The notes under the pieces were generated by a model. The model was not told the origin of the DNA. It ran no database searches and saw nothing but the letters and a program-made list of their open reading frames with translations. Of a stretch of DNA of 13,901 nucleotides, positions 6,851 to 13,901 are shown in pieces. The stretch covers positions 1-13,901 of the forward strand of contig JAAYVT010000149.1 in assembly GCA_012517025.1 (NCBI GenBank), read 5' to 3'. This DNA is from Phyllobacteriaceae bacterium (GTDB lineage Bacteria; Pseudomonadota; Alphaproteobacteria; Rhizobiales; Ancalomicrobiaceae). Every line of letters starts with the position of its first letter. Positions within the stretch are counted from its first letter, which is position 1. Both the position numbers and the translations under genes were made by a program.

Positions 6851-7954
6851 TCAGCGGATGACGCGTGCGCCCTTGCCCTTCATGATCGCCTCGACTTCCT
6901 TGACGTTGACCATCGAGGTGTCGCCGGGGGTCGACATGGCGAGCGCGCCGTGCGCGGCGCCGTATTCGACCGCCGCCTGCGGGCCCTTGCCCTCCATGAA
7001 GCCGTAGGCGAGGCCCGAGGCGAAGCCGTCGCCGCCGCCGACCCGGTCGTAGATCTCCAGGTTCTCGCGCATCGGCGCCTCGTAGAACTGGCCGCCGGCC
7101 CAGATGATCGCGCCCCAGTCGTTCACCGAGGCTGTCTTGGCGTTGCGCAGCGTCGTCGCCGCCACCTTGAAGTTCGGATAGGCGGCGACCGCCGTCTCGA
7201 TCATCTTCTTGAAGTTGGCCGGATCGATCTTGGAGATGTGCTCGTCGAGCCCCTCCACCTCGAAGCCGAGGCAGGCGGTGAAGTCCTCCTCGTTGCCGAG
7301 CATCACGTCGACGTGTTCGGCGATGGCGCGATTGACCTTTTGCGCCCCTTCCTTGCCGCCCTGGCTCTTCCACAGCTGGCCGCGGTAGTTGAGGTCGTAG
7401 GAGACGATGGTGCCGTATTTCTTGGCGACCTCGACCGCCTCGATCACCACTTCCGAGGTGTTCGGCGCCAGCGCCGCGAAGATGCCGCCGGTGTGGAACC
7501 AACGCACGCCGTCTTCACCGAACAGCTTCTCCCAGTTCACCTCGCCCGGCTTCAGCTGCGACGCCGCCGAATGGCCGCGATCGTTGCAGCCGAGGGCGGC
7601 GCGCGGGCCGTAGCCCTTCTCGGTGAAGTTCAGGCCGACGCGGGTGTTGCGGCCGATGCCGTCGAACTCGCGCCAGACGATGTTGGAAGTGTCGACCCCG
7701 CCCTGGCAGATCAGGTCTTCGACCAGCCAGCCGACGTCGTTGATCGGCAGCGCCGTCACCACCGACGAGCGCTTGCCCCAGCATTTGCGCATGGCGCGGG
7801 CGACGTTGTACTCGCCGCCGCCCTCCCACACCTGGAAGGTGCGGGTGGTGCGCACCCGGCCGAAGCCGGGATCGAGGCGCAACATCACTTCGCCGAGCGA
7901 GACGCAGTCCCACTTGGTCTCCTGCGCCGAGCGGATGGTCAGAACGTCGGACAT
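6851..7954 (-). CDS. kdgK: PfkB-family sugar kinase, probable 2-keto-3-deoxygluconate kinase
   Basis: Cytoplasmic kinase that uses ATP to convert KDG into KDPG, the point where both hexuronate branches join. PfkB signs are GEVMLRL (21-27), a GGGEYNVA substrate loop (45-52), and the ATP/catalytic motif DRVGGGDGF (303-311), with D309 as the expected base. GGGD replaces the commoner GAGD of the family signature. At 367 aa it is clearly longer than the usual KdgK (about 310-320 aa). The start is an ATG three bases after the eda stop, with a GGGGGAAG ribosome site inside eda. Lysine makes up 20 of 367 residues, far more than in uxaC, uxuB and uxaA of the same operon. Function rests on family plus context; another keto-sugar acid kinase is possible but less likely. 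Confidence 0.88.
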   Translation of the reverse strand: MSDVLTIRSAQETKWDCVSLGEVMLRLDPGFGRVRTTRTFQVWEGGGEYNVARAMRKCWGKRSSVVTALPINDVGWLVEDLICQGGVDTSNIVWREFDGIGRNTRVGLNFTEKGYGPRAALGCNDRGHSAASQLKPGEVNWEKLFGEDGVRWFHTGGIFAALAPNTSEVVIEAVEVAKKYGTIVSYDLNYRGQLWKSQGGKEGAQKVNRAIAEHVDVMLGNEEDFTACLGFEVEGLDEHISKIDPANFKKMIETAVAAYPNFKVAATTLRNAKTASVNDWGAIIWAGGQFYEAPMRENLEIYDRVGGGDGFASGLAYGFMEGKGPQAAVEYGAAHGALAMSTPGDTSMVNVKEVEAIMKGKGARVIR

Positions 7955-7957
7955 CTG

Positions 7958-8629
7958 TCACTTCCCCCTGATCGAACGGACGAGCGCGATCGTGTCGCGG
8001 ACCTTCTTCTCGATGCCGGCCCAGTCCTTGGCGGCCAGCAGCTCCTTGGTGATGAGATTGGACCCGACGCCGGCGCAGACGATGCCCGCCTCGAACCACT
8101 TGCGCAGCGAGTCCTCGGTCGGCTCGACGCCGCCGGTCGGCATGATCTTGGTCCACGGGCAGGGCCCCAGCATCGCCTTGACGAAGGACGGCCCGCCGAC
8201 CGAGGCGCCGGGGAAGACCTTGACGATCTCGCAGCCGAGTTCCTCGGCGTAGCCGATCTCGGTCGCCGAGCCGCAGCCGGGCGAATAGGGGATCTTGCGG
8301 CGGTTGCAGACCTTGGCGACGTCGGGGTTCAAGAGCGGCCCGACCACGAATTTGGCGCCGTTGGCGATGTAGAGGCCGGCGGTCGGCGCGTCGACGATCG
8401 AGCCGACGCCCATGATCACCGACGGGTCGGTGCTCGCGAAATGGCACGCCACGTCGAGGAAGACGCTGGAGGCGAAGTCGCCGCGGTTGGTGAACTCGAT
8501 CGCCTTGGCGCCGCCGTCGGCGCAGGCCTGGATCACGTTCTTACAGACCTCGACGTCGGGATGATAGAAGACCGGGATGATCCCCTGATCGATCATCTGC
8601 GCCAGGACGGACATGCGGTCGTGCTTCAT
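7958..8629 (-). CDS. eda: KDPG (2-keto-3-deoxy-6-phosphogluconate) aldolase
   Basis: Class I aldolase of 223 aa that splits KDPG into pyruvate and glyceraldehyde-3-phosphate, the last step of the pathway. The Schiff-base lysine is K137 in EIVKVFPG. The catalytic glutamate E45 and phosphate-pathway R49 lie in AIEFTNRG; E45 and R49 have the same numbers as in the E. coli enzyme. The phosphate-binding loop is MPTGGVEPTED (163-173). Length is near the family norm. ATG at 8629 with GGAG eight bases upstream. It lies 60 bases after uxaA and 3 before kdgK, so the kinase and aldolase are made together. Like kdgK it is lysine-rich (15 of 223). Confidence 0.93.
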   Translation of the reverse strand: MKHDRMSVLAQMIDQGIIPVFYHPDVEVCKNVIQACADGGAKAIEFTNRGDFASSVFLDVACHFASTDPSVIMGVGSIVDAPTAGLYIANGAKFVVGPLLNPDVAKVCNRRKIPYSPGCGSATEIGYAEELGCEIVKVFPGASVGGPSFVKAMLGPCPWTKIMPTGGVEPTEDSLRKWFEAGIVCAGVGSNLITKELLAAKDWAGIEKKVRDTIALVRSIRGK

Positions 8630-8689
8630 CGAGCTTCTCCATGATCGCTCGGGGGGCGGCGTGGGCGCGGCTCCCCCTGTCGTTCGTTC

Positions 8690-10192
8690 TCAGAGCACCG
8701 CGCCCACGTGCCAGGGCACGAATTCGTCGTCGCCGTAGCCGAAGGTTTCCGACTTGGTCGGCGTACCGGACGCGGTCGCCAGGATCCGCCGCCAGATCGT
8801 CTCGCCGACGTCCTCGACGCTCGCCGACCCGTCGAGGATCGCGCCGGCGTCGACGTCGATGTCCTCGGCCATGCGCCGGGCGAGATCGGAGTTCGACGAG
8901 ACCTTCAGCGACGGCGCCGGGCGGCAGCCGAAACACGCGCCCCGGCCGGTGGTGAAGACCACCAGATTGGCGCCGCCGGCGACCTGCCCGGTCGCCGAGA
9001 CCGGGTCGTAGCCGGGGGTGTCCATGAACACGAGGCCGTGCGCGGTGGTCCGCGCGCCGTATTCGACGACGTCGACGAGCCGGCTGCGTCCCCCCTTGGC
9101 GACCGCGCCGAGCGACTTCTCCAGGATCGTCGTCAGGCCGCCGCGCTTGTTGCCGGGCGAGGGGTTGTTGTCGAGCGAGGCACCGGTCGATGCGACGTAG
9201 GTCCGCCACCAGTCGAGCCGCGCCTGCAGCTTGGCCGCGACCTCCGGCTCGGCGCGGGCGGTGAGCAGATGCTCGGCGCCCCAGATCTCCGGCGTTTCGG
9301 AGAGGTAGGCGGTGCCGCCGGCGGCGACCAGCCGGTCGACCGCCGCCCCGAGCGCCGGGTTGGCGGTGATGCCGGAGAACCCGTCCGACCCGCCGCATTG
9401 CAGGCCGACGACCAGCTCGGAGGCAGAACAGGGTTCGCGCCGCGCCGTCGACGCCTCGGCGGCGAGCTCCTCGAGCCGCGCCAGTGCCGTCTCCACCGCC
9501 GCGCGCGAGCCGCCGACGTCCTGGATGTTGAACGAGGTGACCGGCGCGCCGCGTCCCGCCGCCGCGTAGAGGGCGATCTGGTTTACCTCGCAACCGAGCC
9601 CGACCAGCAGGCTGGCGCCGAAGTTCGGATGGCCGAGATAGCCGGCGAGCGTCCGCTTGAGGATCGCCGGCCCGTCGCCGCTCGACGTCGAGCCGCAACC
9701 CTGGCCGTGGACGATCGGCACGAAGCCGTCGATGCCGGGAAAGCGCGGCAGGATCTCGCGTTCGGCGATCTCGGCGATCTTCCGGCAGACGGTGGTGGAG
9801 CAGTTGACCGAGGCGACGACGCCGATCCAGTTGCGCGTGCCGACCCGCCCGTCGCGGCGCCGGTAGCCGAGGAACTCCGCCGCGCCGTCGGTGGTCGCGG
9901 CGCGGGTCGCGCCCGTCGCCGCAGATCGCCGCAGGGTTCCGCCGCCGAAACCGAGATTGTCGACGTGGACGTGGTCGCCGGGACGGATGTCGACGAGCGC
10001 TTCGCCGATCACCTGCCCGTATTTGACCACCGGTGCGCCGGCCGACACCGCGGTCAGCGCCACTTTGTGCCCGGCCGGGATCGGCGCGGTGGTCGTCACT
10101 TCCGCCGCGATCGGATGGCCGACCGGCAGCGCCCGGACCGCGACCGCCACGTCGTCCTCGGCCGACAGGATCACCACGTCGCGTGGGGTCAT
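8690..10192 (-). CDS. uxaA: Altronate dehydratase
   Basis: Cytoplasmic dehydratase of 500 aa that turns D-altronate into KDG, the galacturonate-branch counterpart of UxuA. The small N-terminal SAF domain (about 9-80) has GHKVAL, VVKYGQVIGEA and PGDHVHVDN. The large catalytic domain follows, with its conserved cysteines in NCSTTVC, HGQGCGS, GLGCEVNQ, GLQCGGSDGFSGITANPALG and ACFGCRPAPSLKVSSN. Both domains are in one chain, as in classical UxaA. Its ATG overlaps the uxuB stop by four bases (ATGA), so translation is coupled. A related family, galactarate/sulfolactate dehydratase, shares this fold, but the fused SAF domain and the neighbours favour UxaA. Confidence 0.94.
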   Translation of the reverse strand: MTPRDVVILSAEDDVAVAVRALPVGHPIAAEVTTTAPIPAGHKVALTAVSAGAPVVKYGQVIGEALVDIRPGDHVHVDNLGFGGGTLRRSAATGATRAATTDGAAEFLGYRRRDGRVGTRNWIGVVASVNCSTTVCRKIAEIAEREILPRFPGIDGFVPIVHGQGCGSTSSGDGPAILKRTLAGYLGHPNFGASLLVGLGCEVNQIALYAAAGRGAPVTSFNIQDVGGSRAAVETALARLEELAAEASTARREPCSASELVVGLQCGGSDGFSGITANPALGAAVDRLVAAGGTAYLSETPEIWGAEHLLTARAEPEVAAKLQARLDWWRTYVASTGASLDNNPSPGNKRGGLTTILEKSLGAVAKGGRSRLVDVVEYGARTTAHGLVFMDTPGYDPVSATGQVAGGANLVVFTTGRGACFGCRPAPSLKVSSNSDLARRMAEDIDVDAGAILDGSASVEDVGETIWRRILATASGTPTKSETFGYGDDEFVPWHVGAVL

Positions 10193-11670
10193 GACCGTGC
10201 CTCCGTGAGCGTCCGCTCGATCGCGCCGCGCGCGCCGAGCGCCAGGATCCGCCCGAGCGCGGCCTCCACCGCGGTGGTGAAGCGGGGATCGGCCGGAAGG
10301 TCGTCGCCGAACACCTCGCGCACCGCGACGAGCGCCGGGGCGAGGCGGGCGGCGTCGAGGCCGGCGGCGTCGGCGATCGCCCGCAGTCGGCCGGCGAGCG
10401 GGTCGCGCACGTCGATTGCCGCGCCGCTCTCGTCGATGCCCGTGACGTAGCGCATCCAGGCGGCGACGCCGAGCGCCAGGCGGTCGATCGGCTGTCCGGC
10501 GGCGAGCCGGTCGCGGATCGTGCCGAGCAGGCGCTGCGGCAGCTTCTGCGATCCGTCCATGGCGATCTGCCAGGTCCGGTGCTTCAGCGCCGGATTGCGG
10601 TAGCGCGCCAGCAGCGAGCGGCGATAACCGTCGAGATCGAAGCCGGGCAGGGCGGGCAGGGTCGGCCCGATCTCCGTGAACATCATCTCCTCGACCAGAC
10701 GGGCGAGGCCCGCCTCTTCCATCGCCTCGGAGACGGTCGCCCGCCCGGTCAGATAGCCGAGATAGGCGAGGGTCGAATGGGTGCCGTTGAGCAGACGCAG
10801 CTTCATCAGCTCGTAGGGCGCGACGTCGGCGACGAACTCGGCGCCGCTCTCCTCCCAGGCCGGCCGGTCCAGCGTGAACGTGTCCTCGATCACCCATTGG
10901 CAGAACGGCTCGGTGACGATCGGCCAAGCGTCCTCGAGGCCGATCGCCGCCGCGACGGCGTCACGGTCGGCGTCGGTGGTCGCCGGCACGATGCGGTCGA
11001 CCATGGTCGAGGGGAAGCGGACCTCGTCGCGGATCCAGGCGGCGAGGTCGCGGTCGACGAGCTCGGCGAAGCGCAGGACGAGGCCGCGCAGGGTCCGCCC
11101 GTTGGCCGGCAGGTTGTCGCAGGCGAGCACGGTGAAGGGCTTCAGCCCGGCCGCGCGGCGCAACTTCAGGCCCGACACCAGCGTGCCGACGGTCGAGCGC
11201 GGCCGATCGAGATCGCCGAGATCGTGCCGCACGTCCGGATCGTCCTCGTTGAGGGCGCCGGTCGCCGGGTCGTGGCTGTACCCCTTCTCGGTGACGGTCG
11301 AGGAGACGATGCGCACCTTCGGGTCCGCCAGCCGCCTCGGCACCGCCGCCGGATCCTCCGGCGTCACCATGAAGGCGGTGTGGGCGCCGATCACCCGTCG
11401 CTCGGCGCCGGACCCGTCGACGGCGGAGACGGTGTAGAGGCCGTCCTGAGGCACCAGTGCGTCGCGGGTGTCGGTCGAACGCAGCGACACGCCGACGATG
11501 CCCCAGCGCGGATCGCGGCCGAGCAGGCGGTCGGTCATCACCGCCTGATGGCCGCGATGGAACGCCCCGATGCCGAGGTGGACGATCCCACTGTCGAGCG
11601 AGAAACGGTCGTGGTCGGGTCGCGCCACCGCGGCGGGCAGGCGATCGAGCGTGGAGAGGCTGAGGCGCAT
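10189..11670 (-). CDS. uxuB: Fructuronate reductase, mannitol dehydrogenase family
   Basis: NADH-dependent oxidoreductase of 493 aa expected to reduce D-fructuronate to D-mannonate. The N-terminal Rossmann motif is IVHLGIGAFHRGHQAV (29-44). The catalytic set of long-chain mannitol dehydrogenases is present: K290, R292, N295 and H298 in ELMKLRLLNGTHS. The sequence is of UxuB/mannitol-dehydrogenase type, not UxaB, which has a different N-terminal motif. I chose the ATG at 11670: it gives the family N-terminus and has GGGAG eight bases upstream. A GTG at 11727 overlapping the uxaC stop would add 19 residues with no family resemblance. It is the only reductase in the window, so it may serve both branches, or UxaB is encoded elsewhere. 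Confidence 0.92.
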   Translation of the reverse strand: MRLSLSTLDRLPAAVARPDHDRFSLDSGIVHLGIGAFHRGHQAVMTDRLLGRDPRWGIVGVSLRSTDTRDALVPQDGLYTVSAVDGSGAERRVIGAHTAFMVTPEDPAAVPRRLADPKVRIVSSTVTEKGYSHDPATGALNEDDPDVRHDLGDLDRPRSTVGTLVSGLKLRRAAGLKPFTVLACDNLPANGRTLRGLVLRFAELVDRDLAAWIRDEVRFPSTMVDRIVPATTDADRDAVAAAIGLEDAWPIVTEPFCQWVIEDTFTLDRPAWEESGAEFVADVAPYELMKLRLLNGTHSTLAYLGYLTGRATVSEAMEEAGLARLVEEMMFTEIGPTLPALPGFDLDGYRRSLLARYRNPALKHRTWQIAMDGSQKLPQRLLGTIRDRLAAGQPIDRLALGVAAWMRYVTGIDESGAAIDVRDPLAGRLRAIADAAGLDAARLAPALVAVREVFGDDLPADPRFTTAVEAALGRILALGARGAIERTLTEARS

Positions 11671-11723
11671 GGCGGCGCTCCCGATCGAGACGTCCGAGGA
11701 GACGTGGCGGCCGAAATCGGCCG

Positions 11724-13124
11724 TCACAGACGGTAGGCGGCCTTCACCAGGCGATTGGCGAGATCGACGGCGACGTCGCGGGCGTCGTCCTCGTCGAGGC
11801 GATGCTCGGCGACGAGGCGGGCGAGGAAGCCGCAGTCGACGCGCCGCGACACGTCGTGGCGGGCCGGGATCGAGGGGAAGGCGCGGGTGTCGTCGTTGAA
11901 GCCGACGGTGTTGTAGAAGCCGGCGGTCTCGGTGACCTGCTCGCGGTAGCGCCGCATGCCCTCCGGGCTGTCGTGGAACCACCACGCCGGCCCGAGCTTC
12001 AGCGCCGGATAGTGGCCGGCGAGGGGGGCGAGCTCGCGCGCGTAACTGGTCTCGTCGAGAGTGAAGAGGATGATGGTCAGGTCGCGCTCGTTGCCGAACC
12101 GATCGAGCAGCGGCTTCAGCGCCCGCACGTAGTCGGTGCGGGTCGGGATGTCGCCGCCCTTGTCGGCGCCGAAGCGCGCGAAGACGTCGGCGTTGTGGTT
12201 GCGGAAGGCGCCGGGATGGATCTGCATCACCAGCCCGTCCTCGAGGCTCAGGCGCGCCATCTCGGTCAACATCTGGGCGCGGAAGAGCTCGGCCTCGGCC
12301 GGCGTGGCACGGCCGGCGCGGACGGTCGCCCACAGCGCCTCGGCCTCGGCGCGGGCGAGATCGGCGGTCGCCGCCGACGGATGGCCGTGGTCGGTGGAGG
12401 TGGCGCCGAAGCTCTTGAAATAGGCGCGGCGCCGGCGATGCGCCTCGAGATAGCCGTCCCAGGTGCCGACGTCGACGCCGGCGATCTCGGCGAAGGCGGC
12501 GAGATTGTCGAGGAAGCCGACGTGCTCCGGATCGACCACCGGATCGGGCCGATAGGCGGTGATCACCCGCCCCTTCCAACCCGAGGCGCGGATGGCGGCG
12601 TGATGACGCAGATCGTCGAGCGGGCTCTCGGTGGTCGAGAGCAATTCGATGCCGAACCGCTCGAACAGGGCGCGCGGACGATGGCTCGGCTGCGCGAGCC
12701 GCTCGGCGATCACGTCGTAGAGCCGATCGGCGTTCTCCGCGCTCGGCTTCTCGACGATGCCGAACAGCGTCTCGAAGGCGTGGGCGAGCCACAGGCTCGA
12801 CGGCGTGCCGCGGAACAGCTTCCAGTTGGAGGCGAAGGCCCGCCAGATCTTGCGCGGATCGGGTTCGACCGCTCCGCCGTCGCGACGCGGCACGCCGAGA
12901 TCCTCGAGCCTCAGCCCCTGGCTCATCAGCATCCGGAACACGTAGTGGTCGGGCACCACGAAGAGGGCGGCCGGGTCGGCGAAGGGCCGGTCCTCGGCGA
13001 ACCAGCGCGGGTCGGTGTGGCCGTGCGGCGAGATGATCGGCAGTCCGGCCACTTCCGCGTAGAGGCGGCGGGCGATGGCCCGGATCTCGGGGTCGGCGGG
13101 GAACAGGCGATCGGGATGCAACAT
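11724..13124 (-). CDS. uxaC: Glucuronate/galacturonate isomerase
   Basis: First cytoplasmic step: isomerises D-glucuronate to D-fructuronate and D-galacturonate to D-tagaturonate. The 466 aa length matches the UxaC family (amidohydrolase-like TIM barrel). The N-terminus PLIISPHGHTDP-type motif appears here as LPIISPHGHTDPRWF, giving metal ligands H34 and H36. Other family landmarks are SNWKLFRGTPSSLWLAH, LSTTESPLDDL, QIHPGAFRNHN and PAWWFHDSPEGMRRYREQVTETAGFYNTVGFNDDTRAF. The ATG at 13124 has GGGGGA six bases before it. It leads the five-gene minus-strand operon and faces the second GntR gene across a 96-base divergent gap; uxuB follows after 53 bases. Confidence 0.96.
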   Translation of the reverse strand: MLHPDRLFPADPEIRAIARRLYAEVAGLPIISPHGHTDPRWFAEDRPFADPAALFVVPDHYVFRMLMSQGLRLEDLGVPRRDGGAVEPDPRKIWRAFASNWKLFRGTPSSLWLAHAFETLFGIVEKPSAENADRLYDVIAERLAQPSHRPRALFERFGIELLSTTESPLDDLRHHAAIRASGWKGRVITAYRPDPVVDPEHVGFLDNLAAFAEIAGVDVGTWDGYLEAHRRRRAYFKSFGATSTDHGHPSAATADLARAEAEALWATVRAGRATPAEAELFRAQMLTEMARLSLEDGLVMQIHPGAFRNHNADVFARFGADKGGDIPTRTDYVRALKPLLDRFGNERDLTIILFTLDETSYARELAPLAGHYPALKLGPAWWFHDSPEGMRRYREQVTETAGFYNTVGFNDDTRAFPSIPARHDVSRRVDCGFLARLVAEHRLDEDDARDVAVDLANRLVKAAYRL

Positions 13125-13220
13125 GGGTTTCCCCCGGTTCTGCGCGCGGCGCGCAACAACGGAACACTAGTATGGAAGTTTGAATTTCGCAAGACGCATC
13201 ACGTATGGTAGGGTTTCGCC
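13125..13220. promoter_or_regulatory. Divergent control region between uxaC and the second gntR
   Basis: This short AT-richer gap must hold promoters for both the five-gene operon and the regulator. Visible elements are GTATGG at 13170-13175 repeated at 13203-13208 (33 bases apart, about three helical turns), the palindrome ACTAGT at 13166-13171 region, and a GC dyad TGCGCG against CGCGCA at 13141-13155. On the minus strand TTGCGA, 17 bases, TAGTGT is a poor but possible uxaC promoter. The second repeat continues as GTATGGTAG, sharing ATGGTAG with the palindrome at 3758-3769. The repeats are candidate regulator sites; none is proven. Confidence 0.45.
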
Positions 13221-13901
13221 ATGTACATCCGCGACTCGTCCGCGGCGCTCGGCGCCTCCGAACCCATTGCTCGTCGAATCGTCCGCGAGCTGCGACATGC
13301 GATCGTCACCATGCGCATCCGCCCCTGCGAGAAGCTCTCCGAGCAGGAGACCGCCAAGCGGCTCGGCGTGTCGCGCCAGCCGGTGCGCGAGGCCTTCATC
13401 AAGCTCGCCGAGGCCGGGTTGGTGCTCATCCTGCCGCAGCGCGGCACGCTGGTCGTGAAGATCTCGGTCGACGCGGTCGAGAACGCCCGGTTCATCCGCG
13501 AGGCGATCGAATGCGCCGTGGTGCGCGAGGCGGCGCGCCGCCGCGATCACGCCGCCCTGGCGGTGGCGCGGCGGGTGCTCGACGAGACCGCGCGCGCCAT
13601 CGCCTCCGGCGACGCCGAGCGTCTGTTCGAACTCGACGAGGAGTTCCACCGCGCCCTCGCCGCGGCGGCCGGGCGTCCGGACGCTTGGCGCGTCGTCGAG
13701 GAGCAGAAGGCGCAGATGGACCGGGTGCGCTACCTCGACATGAGCGACGCCATCCCGATGCGGATCGTGTTGTCTCAACATCTCGACATTCTCGACGCGA
13801 TCGAGCGCGGCGACGCCGACGACGCCGAACACGCTCTGCGGGCCCACCTCAGCGAAATCCTGGTGTCCCTGCCGAAACTGGCGAAGCGCTGGCCGAGCCT
13901 C
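13221..13901 (+). CDS. GntR-family regulator, FCD subfamily, 3' end outside window
   Basis: Second predicted hexuronate regulator; 227 codons are open to the window edge without a stop. The winged helix (about 15-80) has LSEQETAKRLGVSRQPVREAF and LPQRGTLV. The FCD domain shows D139, H143 (DEEFHRAL), H187 (SQHLDIL) and H209, the usual metal/ligand pocket. Compared with the regulator at 1529 it aligns end to end and ends at nearly the same place, so few codons are likely missing. The ATG at 13221 follows a weak AGGG. Its divergent position next to uxaC points to control of that operon, and possibly of itself. UxuR/ExuR-like activity is plausible; no symbol is given. Confidence 0.9.
   Translation, partial: MYIRDSSAALGASEPIARRIVRELRHAIVTMRIRPCEKLSEQETAKRLGVSRQPVREAFIKLAEAGLVLILPQRGTLVVKISVDAVENARFIREAIECAVVREAARRRDHAALAVARRVLDETARAIASGDAERLFELDEEFHRALAAAAGRPDAWRVVEEQKAQMDRVRYLDMSDAIPMRIVLSQHLDILDAIERGDADDAEHALRAHLSEILVSLPKLAKRWPSL

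Noticed and set aside
6656..8644. Plus-strand open frame of 662 codons opposite kdgK and eda
   Set aside because: Shadow frame: it covers two real genes and their junction, begins in a terminator region and shows no domain.
8708..10450. Plus-strand open frame of 580 codons opposite uxaA and the end of uxuB
   Set aside because: Same shadow effect of high GC at third codon positions; no recognisable motif.
11671..11727. GTG start for uxuB overlapping the uxaC stop
   Set aside because: It would give a neat four-base overlap, but the added 19 residues match nothing in the family and the ATG at 11670 has a better ribosome site.
11802..13211. Plus-strand open frame of 469 codons opposite uxaC
   Set aside because: Runs through the divergent promoter gap and has no family resemblance; uxaC on the other strand is certain.
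1..13901. A new defence, phage, CRISPR or secondary-metabolite system
   Set aside because: Every substantial frame is accounted for by known hexuronate catabolism, TRAP transport, GntR regulation or an insertion sequence; no repeat array, RNA gene or unassigned gene cluster is visible.

Overview
The window is high-GC bacterial DNA, most likely from an alphaproteobacterium of the Hyphomicrobiales (Rhizobiales). That placement is an inference from base composition, gene types and the IS630-type element; no rRNA or tRNA is present to confirm it. Nearly all of it is one catabolic island for hexuronic acids (D-glucuronate and D-galacturonate), such as those released from pectin and other uronate polymers.

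Layout from left to right. (1) 1-1064: most of an IS630-family insertion sequence whose transposase is split by a -1 frameshift and is cut by the left window edge. (2) 1053-1528: a non-coding convergent gap with one strong hairpin. (3) 1529-3507, minus strand: uxuA (mannonate dehydratase), then a GntR/FCD regulator that starts at TTG. (4) 3508-3820: a divergent control region with two back-to-back promoter candidates sharing one -35 element and a perfect palindrome over the rightward -10. (5) 3821-6648, plus strand: a three-gene TRAP transporter (dctP, dctQ, dctM). (6) 6649-6850: a convergent gap with two terminator hairpins. (7) 6851-13124, minus strand: a five-gene operon transcribed uxaC, uxuB, uxaA, eda, kdgK. 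(8) 13125-13220: a second divergent control region. (9) 13221 to the right edge, plus strand: a second GntR/FCD regulator, running out of the window.

How the genes fit together (known pathway, assigned here by family recognition). The TRAP system is placed to import hexuronates. UxaC isomerises glucuronate to fructuronate and galacturonate to tagaturonate. UxuB reduces fructuronate to mannonate, and UxuA dehydrates mannonate to 2-keto-3-deoxygluconate (KDG). UxaA dehydrates altronate to the same KDG. KdgK phosphorylates KDG to KDPG, and Eda splits KDPG into pyruvate and glyceraldehyde-3-phosphate. The glucuronate branch is complete. The galacturonate branch lacks a recognisable tagaturonate reductase (UxaB). 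The two related GntR regulators at the ends of the island are the obvious candidates for substrate-responsive repressors.

I see no CRISPR array, tRNA, rRNA, phage module or clearly unknown multi-gene system. The points most worth a second look are the missing UxaB, the paired regulators with candidate operators, the shared -35 promoter, the lysine-rich composition of kdgK and eda compared with the rest of their operon, and the frameshifted transposase.
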